A stretch of 64,000 nucleotides of DNA from an uncultured Candidatus Saccharibacteria bacterium (lineage in GTDB: Bacteria; Patescibacteriota; Saccharimonadia; Saccharimonadales; Saccharimonadaceae): NCBI GenBank assembly GCA_946222005.1, contig CAMIHP010000001.1, positions 124,001-188,000 on the forward strand, read 5' to 3'. Within the stretch, counting starts at the first letter, position 1. Each line of letters starts with the position of its first letter. The notes under the pieces were generated by a model. That model made no database searches. It was not told where the DNA came from and saw only the letters and a list, made by a program, of their open reading frames with translations. Made by a program: the position numbers and the translations under genes. Positions 27,423 to 36,542 of this stretch are shown in pieces.

Positions 27423-27797
27423 GTTTGAGTCAGAGGAGCGTATTTCAAGAGAATCTACCTCTGTTATTATGTTCACTCTATATCTTTTTTAGTAGCCCGA
27501 TTTGATGTATTGCCCTATCGCTACCCTGCTCCACTGCCACCAATAAGCCCCGCTTAGTATCGGCAAGCACTACACTATGCATAGCTAGACTCGTTTGCTT
27601 ATGAGTAGCATACGTAGGCTATTTACGCATGATGATATGACGGTCATATATACTGCTCTCGAGCACGAGCACTTCGTTTATTGCATTACCGCCCATAGCC
27701 AATAACTAACACAAGTAAAAAGGCCAGTCATACCACCAGCGCAGCCACGCAAGGATAGCCAAACTATACAGAGCCTCAGCTTCTCCAAGCACAGCAA
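27423..27797. other. Intergenic region between padR and a terminator
   Basis: About 375 bases with no gene that I can support. It contains an exact TACCTCTGTTA at 27456-27466. Confidence 0.5.
27456..27466 (+). repeat. Intergenic 11-mer TACCYCTGTTA
   Basis: Exact TACCTCTGTTA, about 93 bases upstream of padR and opposite to its direction. Confidence 0.5.
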
Positions 27798-27825
27798 AAA
27801 CACCCCAGAAGTATCTGGGGTGTTT
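27798..27825 (-). terminator. Rho-independent terminator
   Basis: AAACACCCCAGA pairs with TCTGGGGTGTTT around AGTA, followed by T-run on the minus strand; it ends the 336-residue protein gene. Confidence 0.9.
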
Positions 27826-27867
27826 GCACACGATACGTCGAGAGACGATCTATCTCATGGCCAATAA

Positions 27868-28878
27868 TTAGTCGCCAAGGGTATCCATCTTACCCTTGGT
27901 GCGCAAGATATCACGCAGTTCGCGGACAGATTCTTTGCTCGATGATTGTGCATCTTTGAGCTTGTCGTAGAGCGACTTTGTCAAAGATGTGCTTGGGATC
28001 TCGGGGCGCTTTGGTGAGCTACTGCTGCTATCACGGTTCTTGTAGTAGTTTACGAGGGCTACATAGTAAGCGCGCATCTCTTTGCGATACTTGATCTGCT
28101 CGTTGGCATAGTCGCGCACGCTGGCGTACTGTGAGTCTTTCATCTTATTAAGGGCGTTAAGGCAAGATTTTTGCTGCTCATCATACTTCTGGCCAGCTTC
28201 ATCACCAGATGCGCTACTGAGTGGCGAGCTGTAGCTCGTGCGGCACGAATTGCTGTATTCTTTGTAGGCAGTAGCGACCGCGCCCGACTCTTTGAGTAGC
28301 GGCTTGACTTTTTCGTAATCACTCTTGTACTCTTCGAAGGCTTTCTTGACCTCACCATCGCGCATAGCAGCAGCTTTGCCGAGCTTGTCGAAGTGGTCAT
28401 CCGCCTTGCGCACCACCTCGTTGATCGACGTTTCTGGGTCTGACCTGTCTATATTAAGGCTGGTTGAGTCGAAGCTATTCATCATAGCGTATGCCTTGCG
28501 GTAATCCTCGGTGCTTGGCCCCGAGAATAGTACGATACACACGATTATAATGATGATCAGCACAAATATACCAATCCCGCCGCCAATCAAGCTCCATAGC
28601 AAGCCCTTGCTCATGCCCTGCTTGGGTGGCATTGGGCCCATTGGCCGGCCTGGCTGTGGCTGCATTGGCTGAGGTTGGCCTGGTGCTGGCTGAGCTGGTT
28701 GCTGTGAAATGGGTTGAGGTTGAGGCTGGGGCTGAGCTGCAGGTGCTGGCTCAGCGGCAGCAGCACGCTTGCTGGCCAGAGCGGCCTTCTCTTCCTCAGT
28801 ATAAGGTGGGTTATTCATATCAAAGGTTGGGACAGCCTCTGGGGGTTGCTCCTGGGGGGTTGCTGGTTGATTACTCAT
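27868..28878 (-). CDS. Pro/Gln-rich single-pass surface protein, 336 aa
   Basis: A cytoplasmic tail of about 90 residues rich in Pro, Gln and Ala (QPQPQPQPISQQPAQPAPG) precedes one strong membrane helix (about 93-118) and an external helical domain (about 120-336) with two cysteines that could pair and a Ser-rich loop. No family is recognised. AAGGAG precedes the ATG. It has the same design as the proteins at 57120 and, in part, 53264, and probably belongs to a lineage-specific surface set. Confidence 0.75.
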   Translation of the reverse strand: MSNQPATPQEQPPEAVPTFDMNNPPYTEEEKAALASKRAAAAEPAPAAQPQPQPQPISQQPAQPAPGQPQPMQPQPGRPMGPMPPKQGMSKGLLWSLIGGGIGIFVLIIIIIVCIVLFSGPSTEDYRKAYAMMNSFDSTSLNIDRSDPETSINEVVRKADDHFDKLGKAAAMRDGEVKKAFEEYKSDYEKVKPLLKESGAVATAYKEYSNSCRTSYSSPLSSASGDEAGQKYDEQQKSCLNALNKMKDSQYASVRDYANEQIKYRKEMRAYYVALVNYYKNRDSSSSSPKRPEIPSTSLTKSLYDKLKDAQSSSKESVRELRDILRTKGKMDTLGD

Positions 28879-29029
28879 GCATCTCCTTGTTAACTTGGCT
28901 ATTATTCACCATAACTATTATACCGGAATAGCAGCAATTGGCCAATATATATCTTGCTGTGGCTGCGCGCCCTCCTCTCCTTCACATCCACTCATACAGC
29001 ACCAAAGAAAGCGGAGGTTGTTACCAGCA

Positions 29030-29060
29030 AAACACCCCACGCATCCTTGCTGGGGTGTTT
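29030..29060 (-). terminator. Terminator of pnp
   Basis: AAACACCCCA pairs with TGGGGTGTTT, then T-run on the minus strand, 33 bases after the pnp stop. The stem is nearly the same as at 27798. Confidence 0.85.
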
Positions 29061-29092
29061 GTCTTCTGTTGCGAGGCTCGTGCTCAGATCTG

Positions 29093-31210
29093 CTACAATC
29101 CAATCATCGTCAGATTAATCTTGCCGCGCTCGTCAATGCCAGTGATCTTCACCTGCACGGTTTGGCCTTCTTGCACGACATCTGTCACCTTACCAACCCG
29201 ACCTTTGGCGAGCTTCGAGATATGCACCATCCCGTCCACGCCAGGCAAAATGTTCACAAAGGCACCAAAGTCCTTAATCGTCACCACGGTGCCGGTGTAG
29301 GTGCGGCCAACTTCGGGCTCTTCCACCAGGCTTTTAATCCAAGCGAGCGCCTTCTCAATCGCCTCACCATTGGGGCTAGCAATGGTAATCAGGCCGTCTT
29401 CTTTAATATCTACCTCGGCACCAGTTTCGCTGGTGATTTTGTTGATGGTTTCACCACCCTTGCCAATAACAGCACCAATTTTATCTGGGTTAATCTTGAG
29501 CTTTTCGATGCGCGGCGCGTAGGGGCTGAGTTCTTTACGCGGTGCTGGCAGCACACTCAGCATATGCTCCAGGATATGGGCGCGGCCAGCCTTGCTCTGC
29601 TCGAGCGCCTGGCGCAGCACCTGCACGGGCAGACCATGCACCTTCATATCCATCTGCAAGGCTGTAATACCCTTGCTCGTACCCGTCACCTTAAAGTCCA
29701 TGTCGCCAGCAAAGTCCTCGGCGTCGGCAATGTCGCTCAGTACGTAGGGCGTGTCACCATCCATCATCAGGCCCATAGCAATACCACTGACTGGTGCCTT
29801 GAGCGGCACGCCAGCGTCCATCAGGGCCAAGCAACTACTACACGTGGCCGCCATACTGGTAGAGCCGTTCTGGCTCATGATTTCTGTCACGCTACGGATG
29901 GCATAGGGGAACTCTTCTTCGCTCGGTAGTACCGCCGTAAGGGCACGCTCCGCCAAGTACCCGTGGCCAATCTCACGCCGACCGGGGCTACCAAGGCGCT
30001 TGACCTCACCCACCGTATAACCCGGGGCGTTGTAGTGGTGCATATAGCGGCGCTCGCCTTCTGTTACCTCCATGGTATCGACTAGCTGCGCGTAGCTGAG
30101 CGGCGCCAGTGTGACGATATTCATACCCTGCGTCACCCCGCGGGTAAACAGGCTGCTGCCGTGGGTGCGGGGCAAGATCCCAACCTCGCTCGAGAGCGGG
30201 CGGATTTCCGTCAGGGCGCGGCCATCAGGGCGGGTGCGCTCCTCCACAATGCCGCGGCGCACATCGTTGTGCAGCGCCAGGGTAAAGGCTTCGTCGTACT
30301 CATCACGCACCGCGGCGTATTCCTCGGCGTCAAGGCCCAGTTGCTCGGCCATTGCCTCGTGGAAGGCCCAGCGGATTTCGTTCACAACTTCATTGCGCTC
30401 GGGGTATGGGCGGCGGATCTTCTCGCCCAGTTTGCCATCAACCCATTGGTTGGCTACGGCTTGGATGTCTTCGTTTGGCAAGACCAGCTCGTATTCCTGC
30501 GGTGCTGGTGCCACCTTATTGGCAAGCTCGCGCTGCAGTGCGATCGCTGGCTGCATCGCTTGGTGTGCCCAGGCTATGGCATCGACGATGACGTCCTCGG
30601 GCACTTCTTTGGCGCCGGCTTCCACCATAGTAATGCCGCGCTCGATGCCGGCCACCACCAGATCAAGGTCGGACTGCTCACGCTCCTCTGGTGTCAGGAA
30701 GGCCGTAAACTCCCCGTTCACCCGGCCAACACGCAGGCCCGCCACTGGCCCATCAAACGGCGTGCCCGTCAGCATCAGGGCGCTGCTGGCAGCAACCATC
30801 GCCACCATATCGGGGCGGAAGCTCGGGTCCATGCTCAGCACAGTAGCCACCACCTGCACTTCCTGGCGGTAGCCTTTCGGGAAGAGGGGGCGGATCGGCC
30901 GGTCGATCAGGCGGCCAATTAGCACTGCTTCGTCACTGGGCCGGCCCTCACGCTTAATAAAGCGGCTGCCGCTAATCTTGCCCGAGGCATAGAATTTCTC
31001 TTCGTAGTCGATACTGAGCGGGAAGTAATCCAGCGTCACCGGGCGGGTGCCCACCTGGGCGGTGCCCAGCACCACCGTGTCGCCGTAGCGCACCAGCACA
31101 CTGGCCGTCGAGCGAAAGCCAACGCGGTTGACCTCCAGAGTGAGGGGGCGACCACATAGCTCGGTCGTCACGCGCATAATATCTTTGCCGCTTGGGTTGA
31201 TAATACTCAT
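29093..31210 (-). CDS. pnp: Polyribonucleotide nucleotidyltransferase (PNPase)
   Basis: The 705 residues hold two RNase PH domains (FPLSIDYEEKFYASGKISGSRF; later HYNAPGYTVGEV and GTSKGITALQMDMK), a KH domain (IGAVIGKGGETINKI) and an S1 domain at the end (GRTYTGTVVTIKDFGAFVNI). PNPase degrades RNA 3' to 5' with phosphate. I chose the ATG at 31210 because AAGGAG lies upstream; the frame is open to 31273. A hairpin leader precedes it, as in E. coli where PNPase controls its own mRNA. Confidence 0.97.
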   Translation of the reverse strand: MSIINPSGKDIMRVTTELCGRPLTLEVNRVGFRSTASVLVRYGDTVVLGTAQVGTRPVTLDYFPLSIDYEEKFYASGKISGSRFIKREGRPSDEAVLIGRLIDRPIRPLFPKGYRQEVQVVATVLSMDPSFRPDMVAMVAASSALMLTGTPFDGPVAGLRVGRVNGEFTAFLTPEEREQSDLDLVVAGIERGITMVEAGAKEVPEDVIVDAIAWAHQAMQPAIALQRELANKVAPAPQEYELVLPNEDIQAVANQWVDGKLGEKIRRPYPERNEVVNEIRWAFHEAMAEQLGLDAEEYAAVRDEYDEAFTLALHNDVRRGIVEERTRPDGRALTEIRPLSSEVGILPRTHGSSLFTRGVTQGMNIVTLAPLSYAQLVDTMEVTEGERRYMHHYNAPGYTVGEVKRLGSPGRREIGHGYLAERALTAVLPSEEEFPYAIRSVTEIMSQNGSTSMAATCSSCLALMDAGVPLKAPVSGIAMGLMMDGDTPYVLSDIADAEDFAGDMDFKVTGTSKGITALQMDMKVHGLPVQVLRQALEQSKAGRAHILEHMLSVLPAPRKELSPYAPRIEKLKINPDKIGAVIGKGGETINKITSETGAEVDIKEDGLITIASPNGEAIEKALAWIKSLVEEPEVGRTYTGTVVTIKDFGAFVNILPGVDGMVHISKLAKGRVGKVTDVVQEGQTVQVKITGIDERGKINLTMIGL

Positions 31211-31226
31211 ATAGAGCTCCTTTCTT

Positions 31227-31296
31227 GCGGCAAGTAACAGAGGTGAACGCTCGCATTCATCACTTCCATGCAAGCCCTCAACGCTATCACTGCCGC
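31227..31296 (-). promoter_or_regulatory. Long hairpin in the pnp leader
   Basis: GCGGCA (31227-31232) can pair with TGCCGC (31291-31296), closing a structure that contains an inner GCAT/ATGC pairing. It lies between a TATACT element (31314-31319) and the pnp ribosome site. An autoregulatory leader is plausible. Confidence 0.45.
31235..31245 (-). repeat. Intergenic motif copy CACCTCTGTTA
   Basis: Ten of eleven bases match TACCYCTGTTA. It lies in the pnp leader, in pnp orientation. Confidence 0.45.
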
Positions 31297-31369
31297 GTTA
31301 ATATACTCCCCTTAGTATACCGCATTTTGGGATATACTGGTAGTGCTTCGTATCGGACAGCTTCAGAGC

Positions 31370-31621
31370 TTACACGCCATCTGAGCTGCTATGGTCAATT
31401 ATTACCAGGCGCATTGTATTATCACCTTCATATGTAGTCTGTGAGCCCTTAATAGAGAGAATGTTTCCACTGCCCTTAATTGCTGCACTGCCTATAAATC
31501 GTACATACGTTGCGCTCAGCCATTCGACACCACATGGCATGACAGTAATTTCTTCGCCTTGATCCCCTATGACAGCAAACGAGACGCCATTCTCCACTTT
31601 CTGTGGTTGGTCATAGATCAT
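31370..31621 (-). CDS. Hypothetical small protein, 83 aa
   Basis: Starting at MIYDQPQKVENGVSF, the protein is mostly beta-like (FAVIGDQGEEITVMPCGVEW, YVRFIGSAAIKGSG) and soluble. A TTG at 31654 would extend it by 11 residues. No clear Shine-Dalgarno or family. It sits alone between pnp and the spherulin-like gene; composition favours a real gene. Confidence 0.45.
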   Translation of the reverse strand: MIYDQPQKVENGVSFAVIGDQGEEITVMPCGVEWLSATYVRFIGSAAIKGSGNILSIKGSQTTYEGDNTMRLVIIDHSSSDGV

Positions 31622-31826
31622 ATACTCACTGCGTTGAGAGAGTTGTTTCTCCAAAACAACTTTATCTTAACAAGTTATCCCATATTCGTCAATCAACCCC
31701 TCACCACAACTATACATATCACAGTCTCATCACCTCTATCCTTCACCCTCTTCCCCGCTACTCTTATCTAAGTGGTGAGAAGAGGATATGTGAGAATTGG
31801 TGGCATGCGCGACACACTTTTGTCGC

Positions 31827-33122
31827 TTAGATCATCGTGTTATCATACCGGCTGCGGTTCTTCGCTTGGCGGCGCTTGCGGCCGACAAACCACCACCAGG
31901 CACCACCGCCACCAGCTGCAGTGAGAACTACTGCCACAGCGATAAGGATGATGATCGTCCAGTTGGGCCCTTCCTCTTGCTTGCGCACAGTGGGCTGCTG
32001 GTGCTTTTTGCTTGGCTGCGGTTTTTTCTTGTCCTTCTTTTCGTCCTTTTTCTTGTCTTTGTCGTCTTTTTTCTTCTCCTCAGGCTTGGGGGCGGGTTTT
32101 GGCGCTGGTGCAGGTGCTGGCGCGGGCTGAGCCGTTACTTTCAGGCCAAAGGTATCGGCGCAATCAGCCGTGAGCGGCGTCGCTGCACCCACTGGCACAT
32201 TACCGCGCTGGATACTCCCCAGGCCGGCCAAACCACCCAGCAAGGTAGATGAATCATTATACGGGTTGATGTTTGGGTCTGCCTCCTCGGCTGGTGTGGT
32301 CGGGCCACGATCGGAGGTCGTATACACCCAGCCAGCATTGCGCTCGCGGGCCTTAGCTACCACCTGGGCCTGCTGCTCGTTGCTGCCCACACTGTGGATG
32401 ACGTGCCACATTTTGTAGGCATTGGCTGGGTTTTTCTCGAAGTTGGTGGCAGTTGGGTGGTTTAGGTCGTAGTAGCTATCGCTCAGGTAGCGCGCCGCCG
32501 AGGTCTCGGCATTGAGAAATACATCACCATAAGGCATGACAGACTCACCGAGGAAGCGTGTGCCCGCATTGTGAATGACGATGGAGCCAGGGTGTTTGAC
32601 CTTGACGTAGTTGTAGAGATTAGCCAGGTAGCAAGTCTTTTGGCCACTACTGTGGTTGTCGGCTTCGTCGAAGAAAATCCCCTTCACGTTGGGGTAGAGC
32701 GCATACCAGCGGTCGGTCTCTGCTGCCACCTCAGCAATATTGCGCGTCTGGCGGCCATGCTTGACGTAGCCAATGTATCTGACCCCAAGCGAATCAAGCC
32801 GCGCCAGGGCCTTCACATAATCACTACTAACCGTTGTACCTGGCCCGCTCGAGGGGTTAACCACTACAAAGGGCGTCTTGCTCGAGACATTAGCCATATC
32901 ATTCCAATACTGATTGTTGCCACCCTGCATGGGGTAGCTATAGGCTGGCATCATGATAGACTGCTGCGGCGCCATAGCACTCACTTGCGGTACAAGCAAT
33001 TGACCCAGCACTGCCACAGCGGCCACAAACATCAGCACTGCGCGCCGTACTTGCTGCATACTCCACCGCATCGCCACACCCGTGGACGCCCGTGCTGCGT
33101 CTGTCACATCCTGCATAGTCAC
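31827..33122 (-). CDS. Spherulin-4-like secreted glycosidase-type protein, membrane anchored
   Basis: The 431 residues have a signal peptide (basic RR near 26, hydrophobic stretch, VSA end near 49), a spherulation-specific family 4 domain (about 80-310: PFVVVNPSSGPG, GVRYIGYVKHGR, YPNVKGIFFDEADN), a Pro/Lys/Asp linker (KKKDDKDKKKDEKKDK), one membrane helix and a basic tail. Relatives are TIM-barrel glycoside hydrolases or galactosaminidases. The start is GTG at 33122 or ATG at 33116, with TATCAT 5 or 11 bases before. A role on host surface sugars is inference. Confidence 0.8.
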   Translation of the reverse strand: MTMQDVTDAARASTGVAMRWSMQQVRRAVLMFVAAVAVLGQLLVPQVSAMAPQQSIMMPAYSYPMQGGNNQYWNDMANVSSKTPFVVVNPSSGPGTTVSSDYVKALARLDSLGVRYIGYVKHGRQTRNIAEVAAETDRWYALYPNVKGIFFDEADNHSSGQKTCYLANLYNYVKVKHPGSIVIHNAGTRFLGESVMPYGDVFLNAETSAARYLSDSYYDLNHPTATNFEKNPANAYKMWHVIHSVGSNEQQAQVVAKARERNAGWVYTTSDRGPTTPAEEADPNINPYNDSSTLLGGLAGLGSIQRGNVPVGAATPLTADCADTFGLKVTAQPAPAPAPAPKPAPKPEEKKKDDKDKKKDEKKDKKKPQPSKKHQQPTVRKQEEGPNWTIIILIAVAVVLTAAGGGGAWWWFVGRKRRQAKNRSRYDNTMI

Positions 33123-33264
33123 TCTCTATGATAGCATCTTTGTGCATAAATGGGTATTATGTTGTGTATGTCACAATGTTTTTGCGGAGGCTTCCCTGTT
33201 GTGGCACGTTAATTGCAAACTCGGTGGCATCAGTCTATTATCTCCATTACTTCATCCATATTAA

Positions 33265-34584
33265 CTATAGAATGGAAGAATGAAGTGATTGCGCTTGCAC
33301 AATACGGCGAAAGTAGTCGTGCACAGCGGGTTGGCTCGCTTCGGGCACGTTGGCCATATATTCAGCGCCAAAGACCGTTGCAGCTGTGTTTTGGTCGAAG
33401 CAAAAGCCCGTCAGCCTCAGCGGAGCATATCCATCGCCAAACTGCCCCCACACCGTACCGGGCGGGAATTCTACACCGCAGTATCGCACTGCATCGGCGG
33501 CAAGGAACGTATGCGCCCCATGTGTTTTGCTGATAAAGCGCTTGTTAGCAATATCCGTCTCGCCCATCGCTGGTTGAGTCCTCATCATATATGCCTGAGC
33601 AAAGTACGCCTCTACGTCTTTGCAGCCGCCCTCACGGAGGCGCACTGCTTCGGTCGGCATAGGCAGATCGCTAGTGCGGTCGGCGCCACGAGTGGCAATT
33701 TGGTTCAGTAAGGCAATCAAGATATCCGCCGCTGGCTCACCGGTTGGCTGGAGCATTGCATGATGTTCGTCTTCCGCCACAAGGTGGCCCGTTTGGTCAG
33801 CCGCCATCTTGATAATCTCGCGAGACATCCAGGCATAAGCATTGCCATAACGGCTACCCTGCTCGGTAATGAGCTCCCACTCAGCAGCATCCGCAAGCTG
33901 CACACCACCAGCATCACAGGCATCCAACAGCGCTCGCGCTGATGCGGTGTGGAGATATAGATGCTTGTCCGCATCATTTTGCTCTTTGTAGCGGGCAAGC
34001 AGTGCCGTCCCATAGCATTGTAATGCACTATTGCCACCATCTTGCTGAACTCTACGCATCAAGACGCGGTCAATGTAGATACTTGGGTCAAATACACCGA
34101 TGGAGATCGTTGGGTTGCCAGCGTGCAGATGTTTAATACCACTTATAATCTGGTGTGCCACCTCTTGCATGCGCCGCATAGCTGGCGACTGCTGGTATGC
34201 ATCTGCTACAGCCTGGCAAAATTCATCATTAGTCAGCCCATCATCCCGCCTTCGGCATAATGTGACGGTTCGCTGCTCGAGAATACGCGCCTTATCTATC
34301 GTCTCATCCACTGCAACGACTGCGCCATTTAGCAGTGGCACTACCTCCTCAGGTATCATATCCGCCGGGCTACCATCCATCAAATCTTTTGCAGTATTCT
34401 TCCCTGCTGCTATCGTCTCCAAATCTTGTGCAAACCGCTTTGCCTCGCGCGCTGCTTTGTCAACGACAAACTGCCGACGCTCCTGCGCAAGCCGCTCAGC
34501 TGTGCATAGTGGCTCCCTCGCTATTTCGTGCGAGGAAGACACTGGCGAAGTTGTTTCAGCTGATGGTTGTTTTTCTTGGCTCAT
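33265..34584 (-). CDS. Hypothetical soluble protein, 439 aa
   Basis: No family is recognised. The N-terminal third is helical and charged (KAAREAKRFAQDLETIAAG), followed by a long mixed region with AYAWMSREIIKMAADQTGH and, near the end, GAHTFLAADAVRYCGVEF. There is no signal peptide or membrane segment. TATCAT ends 6 bases before the ATG and no Shine-Dalgarno exists, so it is probably leaderless. Confidence 0.7.
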   Translation of the reverse strand: MSQEKQPSAETTSPVSSSHEIAREPLCTAERLAQERRQFVVDKAAREAKRFAQDLETIAAGKNTAKDLMDGSPADMIPEEVVPLLNGAVVAVDETIDKARILEQRTVTLCRRRDDGLTNDEFCQAVADAYQQSPAMRRMQEVAHQIISGIKHLHAGNPTISIGVFDPSIYIDRVLMRRVQQDGGNSALQCYGTALLARYKEQNDADKHLYLHTASARALLDACDAGGVQLADAAEWELITEQGSRYGNAYAWMSREIIKMAADQTGHLVAEDEHHAMLQPTGEPAADILIALLNQIATRGADRTSDLPMPTEAVRLREGGCKDVEAYFAQAYMMRTQPAMGETDIANKRFISKTHGAHTFLAADAVRYCGVEFPPGTVWGQFGDGYAPLRLTGFCFDQNTAATVFGAEYMANVPEASQPAVHDYFRRIVQAQSLHSSIL

Positions 34585-34590
34585 TGTTGC

Positions 34591-34596
34591 ATGATA
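34591..34596 (-). promoter_or_regulatory. Leaderless promoter
   Basis: TATCAT ends 6 bases before the ATG of the 439-residue ORFan. Confidence 0.5.
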
Positions 34597-34632
34597 ACGT
34601 ACAGTGGTTAGTTTTGTAAAGCATTGCGTATG

Positions 34633-35301
34633 CTATAGCAACACCACCTGCTCTCTCGCCCACTCCAGTGCGGCGAGGCTGCGCTGGCGCGCTGCTATGT
34701 GCTCAGGCGAGGGTTGATCGCTCCCCCACCACTGATTCCAGGCCCAGTCAATAGGGTTGAGACACTCAAGGTGGTCGGTATGGTGCAGCTTGCCATTGAT
34801 AAAGACATCGTTGCGCTGGGTGTAGAGATGAGTATAGCCACATCGCTGGAGGGCGCGCAGGCTCGCGATGTTGCCCTGCACCACGGCAGATTCAATACAG
34901 TGCAGCCCCAGATTCTCAAAGGCATACCATGTGCGAGCATGGTGGCTGGCACTAGCAACACCCTTGCCCCAATAATCTTTATCCACAATGATGATGCCGC
35001 TTATGGCAGTGTGGACGTGCTTTCTCGTAATATTCACTAGTGATGTACCGCCAATTAGCCGCCGCGCCTCACCATCCTTAGCCCAGATACCCCAGACGAT
35101 ACTCTCTTTATCTGCGATTGTTTTGTCATACCACGCTTGCTCGGTCTCGAGCGTCTGCGCTCGGTGCTCGGCAAAATACTGCGTGACCGTCCCGCGCGCA
35201 AACCCCTCCACAAACGGCCTCAGTTCATCCCGTGCAAACGGCGCAAGCTCTAGCTCGAGCCCTTGCTTTGTCGTGACTGTCATCATTGGGCCAAATGCCA
35301 T
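34633..35301 (-). CDS. GNAT-family N-acetyltransferase, RimJ/RimL-like
   Basis: The 222-residue protein has the acetyl-CoA binding region DYWGKGVASASHHARTWYAFENLGLHCIESAV and the late NIASLRALQRCGY helix of RimJ/RimL-type GNAT enzymes. These acetylate protein N-termini or small amines; the substrate is unknown. AAAGGAG lies before the ATG at 35301, so the longer frame to 35379 was not used. A C-terminal extension (NPIDWAWNQWWGSDQ) is not part of the core fold. Confidence 0.85.
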   Translation of the reverse strand: MAFGPMMTVTTKQGLELELAPFARDELRPFVEGFARGTVTQYFAEHRAQTLETEQAWYDKTIADKESIVWGIWAKDGEARRLIGGTSLVNITRKHVHTAISGIIIVDKDYWGKGVASASHHARTWYAFENLGLHCIESAVVQGNIASLRALQRCGYTHLYTQRNDVFINGKLHHTDHLECLNPIDWAWNQWWGSDQPSPEHIAARQRSLAALEWAREQVVLL

Positions 35302-35387
35302 GGTATGCTCCTTTCGTGGTGTTTTTTCTAGTATATCATTGGTGGGAGAATAATACACAAGGCGAAGGGCCGCCCTCATCAGATACC

Positions 35388-36086
35388 CTAAGGGCGAGAG
35401 AATATGTTCATCATGCGCTTAACTCCACCACGGACAACGTCAAGCGTCGTAGGCGCGGTATTCTTCTTGGAGCGCCCGACAAGTCTCTTGATAATATCTA
35501 GATCCTCTATCTGGGCATACTTACCAAGGTCCTTGCTCGGCTTTGTTTGTGTCTGCTGTGTATATCGCACAGCAAGTTCATCTGGGTCAATCACATACTG
35601 TGCTCCGCCAAGATCTACCTGATGAACAAATCCTTCACCACCATAGCCACGAATACTGATGCCATTCATAATACATTGAATGGTCGCACCTTTTTCCTTT
35701 TGTTGCACTTGCCCATTCTGTGTTGTCATATACTCATACAGCTCTACAAGCACATGTGTCGAGCCATCGAAGGTGTCGAGAGGCCGGAGTTTACCCTCGT
35801 GCTGCTCGCGATATTGCGCCCGCACTGCATCCGCCGCCTTGAGCAGCTCACGCATCCGTGGCGAATCTGTAGCATCAGCTATGTCTGCCACATCGTCAAG
35901 CGTCAAGTGACTATACGTCACGTATCGTTGTAGGTCTGGGTCTTCACGTAGCAACGGTGCACCCTCAAGCTGTTGGCTAACAAATGAGTCAAAGTTAGCT
36001 ACTGCCTTCTCATACTCGGTCCGACCCAGCATAGCTTCGAGAGTAGCAATGCCGTGGCTGCTTGCCCCATGCCCTGCTTCGTACAT
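35388..36086 (-). CDS. Hypothetical protein, 232 aa
   Basis: A helical N-terminal half (FDSFVSQQLEGAPLLREDPDLQ, ADAVRAQYREQHEG) is followed by a part with beta character (CIMNGISIRGYGGEGFVHQVDLG) and a basic C-terminus. No family, signal or membrane segment. AAGGAG lies 8 bases before the ATG. One of seven interspersed ORFans here. Confidence 0.65.
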   Translation of the reverse strand: MYEAGHGASSHGIATLEAMLGRTEYEKAVANFDSFVSQQLEGAPLLREDPDLQRYVTYSHLTLDDVADIADATDSPRMRELLKAADAVRAQYREQHEGKLRPLDTFDGSTHVLVELYEYMTTQNGQVQQKEKGATIQCIMNGISIRGYGGEGFVHQVDLGGAQYVIDPDELAVRYTQQTQTKPSKDLGKYAQIEDLDIIKRLVGRSKKNTAPTTLDVVRGGVKRMMNIFSRP

Positions 36087-36175
36087 GCTACAACTCCTTC
36101 TTTGTTTATGGTGTGGTATATTATATTACGATACATTTTAGGCCGATATTTGTCAATCGTGACACCATGAATCTT

Positions 36176-36202
36176 AAAAACCTCCCCAATAGATGAGGAG
36201 GT
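36176..36202 (-). terminator. Terminator of rpsO
   Basis: On the minus strand ACCTCCTC pairs with GGGGAGGT (one mismatch), followed by TTTTT, 20 bases after the stop. Confidence 0.8.
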
Positions 36203-36222
36203 CTCTATCTCGCGGCGAGCGC

Positions 36223-36489
36223 TTATTTGCGCAGGCCGAGGGTTTCGAGCGTTGCTTTGTAGGCATCAAAGTTCGTCCGCTCAAGGTAGCGGAGCAGCCG
36301 CTTGCGCCGGCCGACCATTTGCTTGAGGCCACGACGAGCCATGTTGTCGTGCTTGTTGGACTTAAGGTGTTCGGTCACCTCTTTGATACGAGCCGTCAAG
36401 ATAGACACCTGCGCCTGTGGGCTGCCGACGTCGTTCTTGCTGACCTGAGTCAAAGCAATCGCTTTCGCTTTGTTATCCTTAGTAATCAT
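36223..36489 (-). CDS. rpsO: 30S ribosomal protein uS15
   Basis: The 88 residues show the S15 signature (GSPQAQVSILTARIKEVTEHLKSNKHD, RRGLKQMVGRRKRLLRYLERTN). S15 binds the central domain of 16S rRNA early in assembly. In many bacteria rpsO and pnp are neighbours; here they are 5 kb apart with ORFans between. TGC-TACAAT ends 8 bases before the ATG, so the mRNA has almost no leader. Confidence 0.96.
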   Translation of the reverse strand: MITKDNKAKAIALTQVSKNDVGSPQAQVSILTARIKEVTEHLKSNKHDNMARRGLKQMVGRRKRLLRYLERTNFDAYKATLETLGLRK

Positions 36490-36497
36490 ACTGGTGT

Positions 36498-36506
36498 ATT
36501 GTAGCA
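36498..36506 (-). promoter_or_regulatory. Near-leaderless promoter of rpsO
   Basis: TGC-TACAAT ends 8 bases before the ATG. Confidence 0.6.
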
Positions 36507-36542
36507 GGAGGGCGGCGCGGTGTCAATGTAGACATGTAGACG

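Noticed and set aside
28877..29929. 350-codon plus-strand frame opposite pnp
   Set aside because: It is a shadow of the PNPase gene; His/Cys-rich composition without domain.
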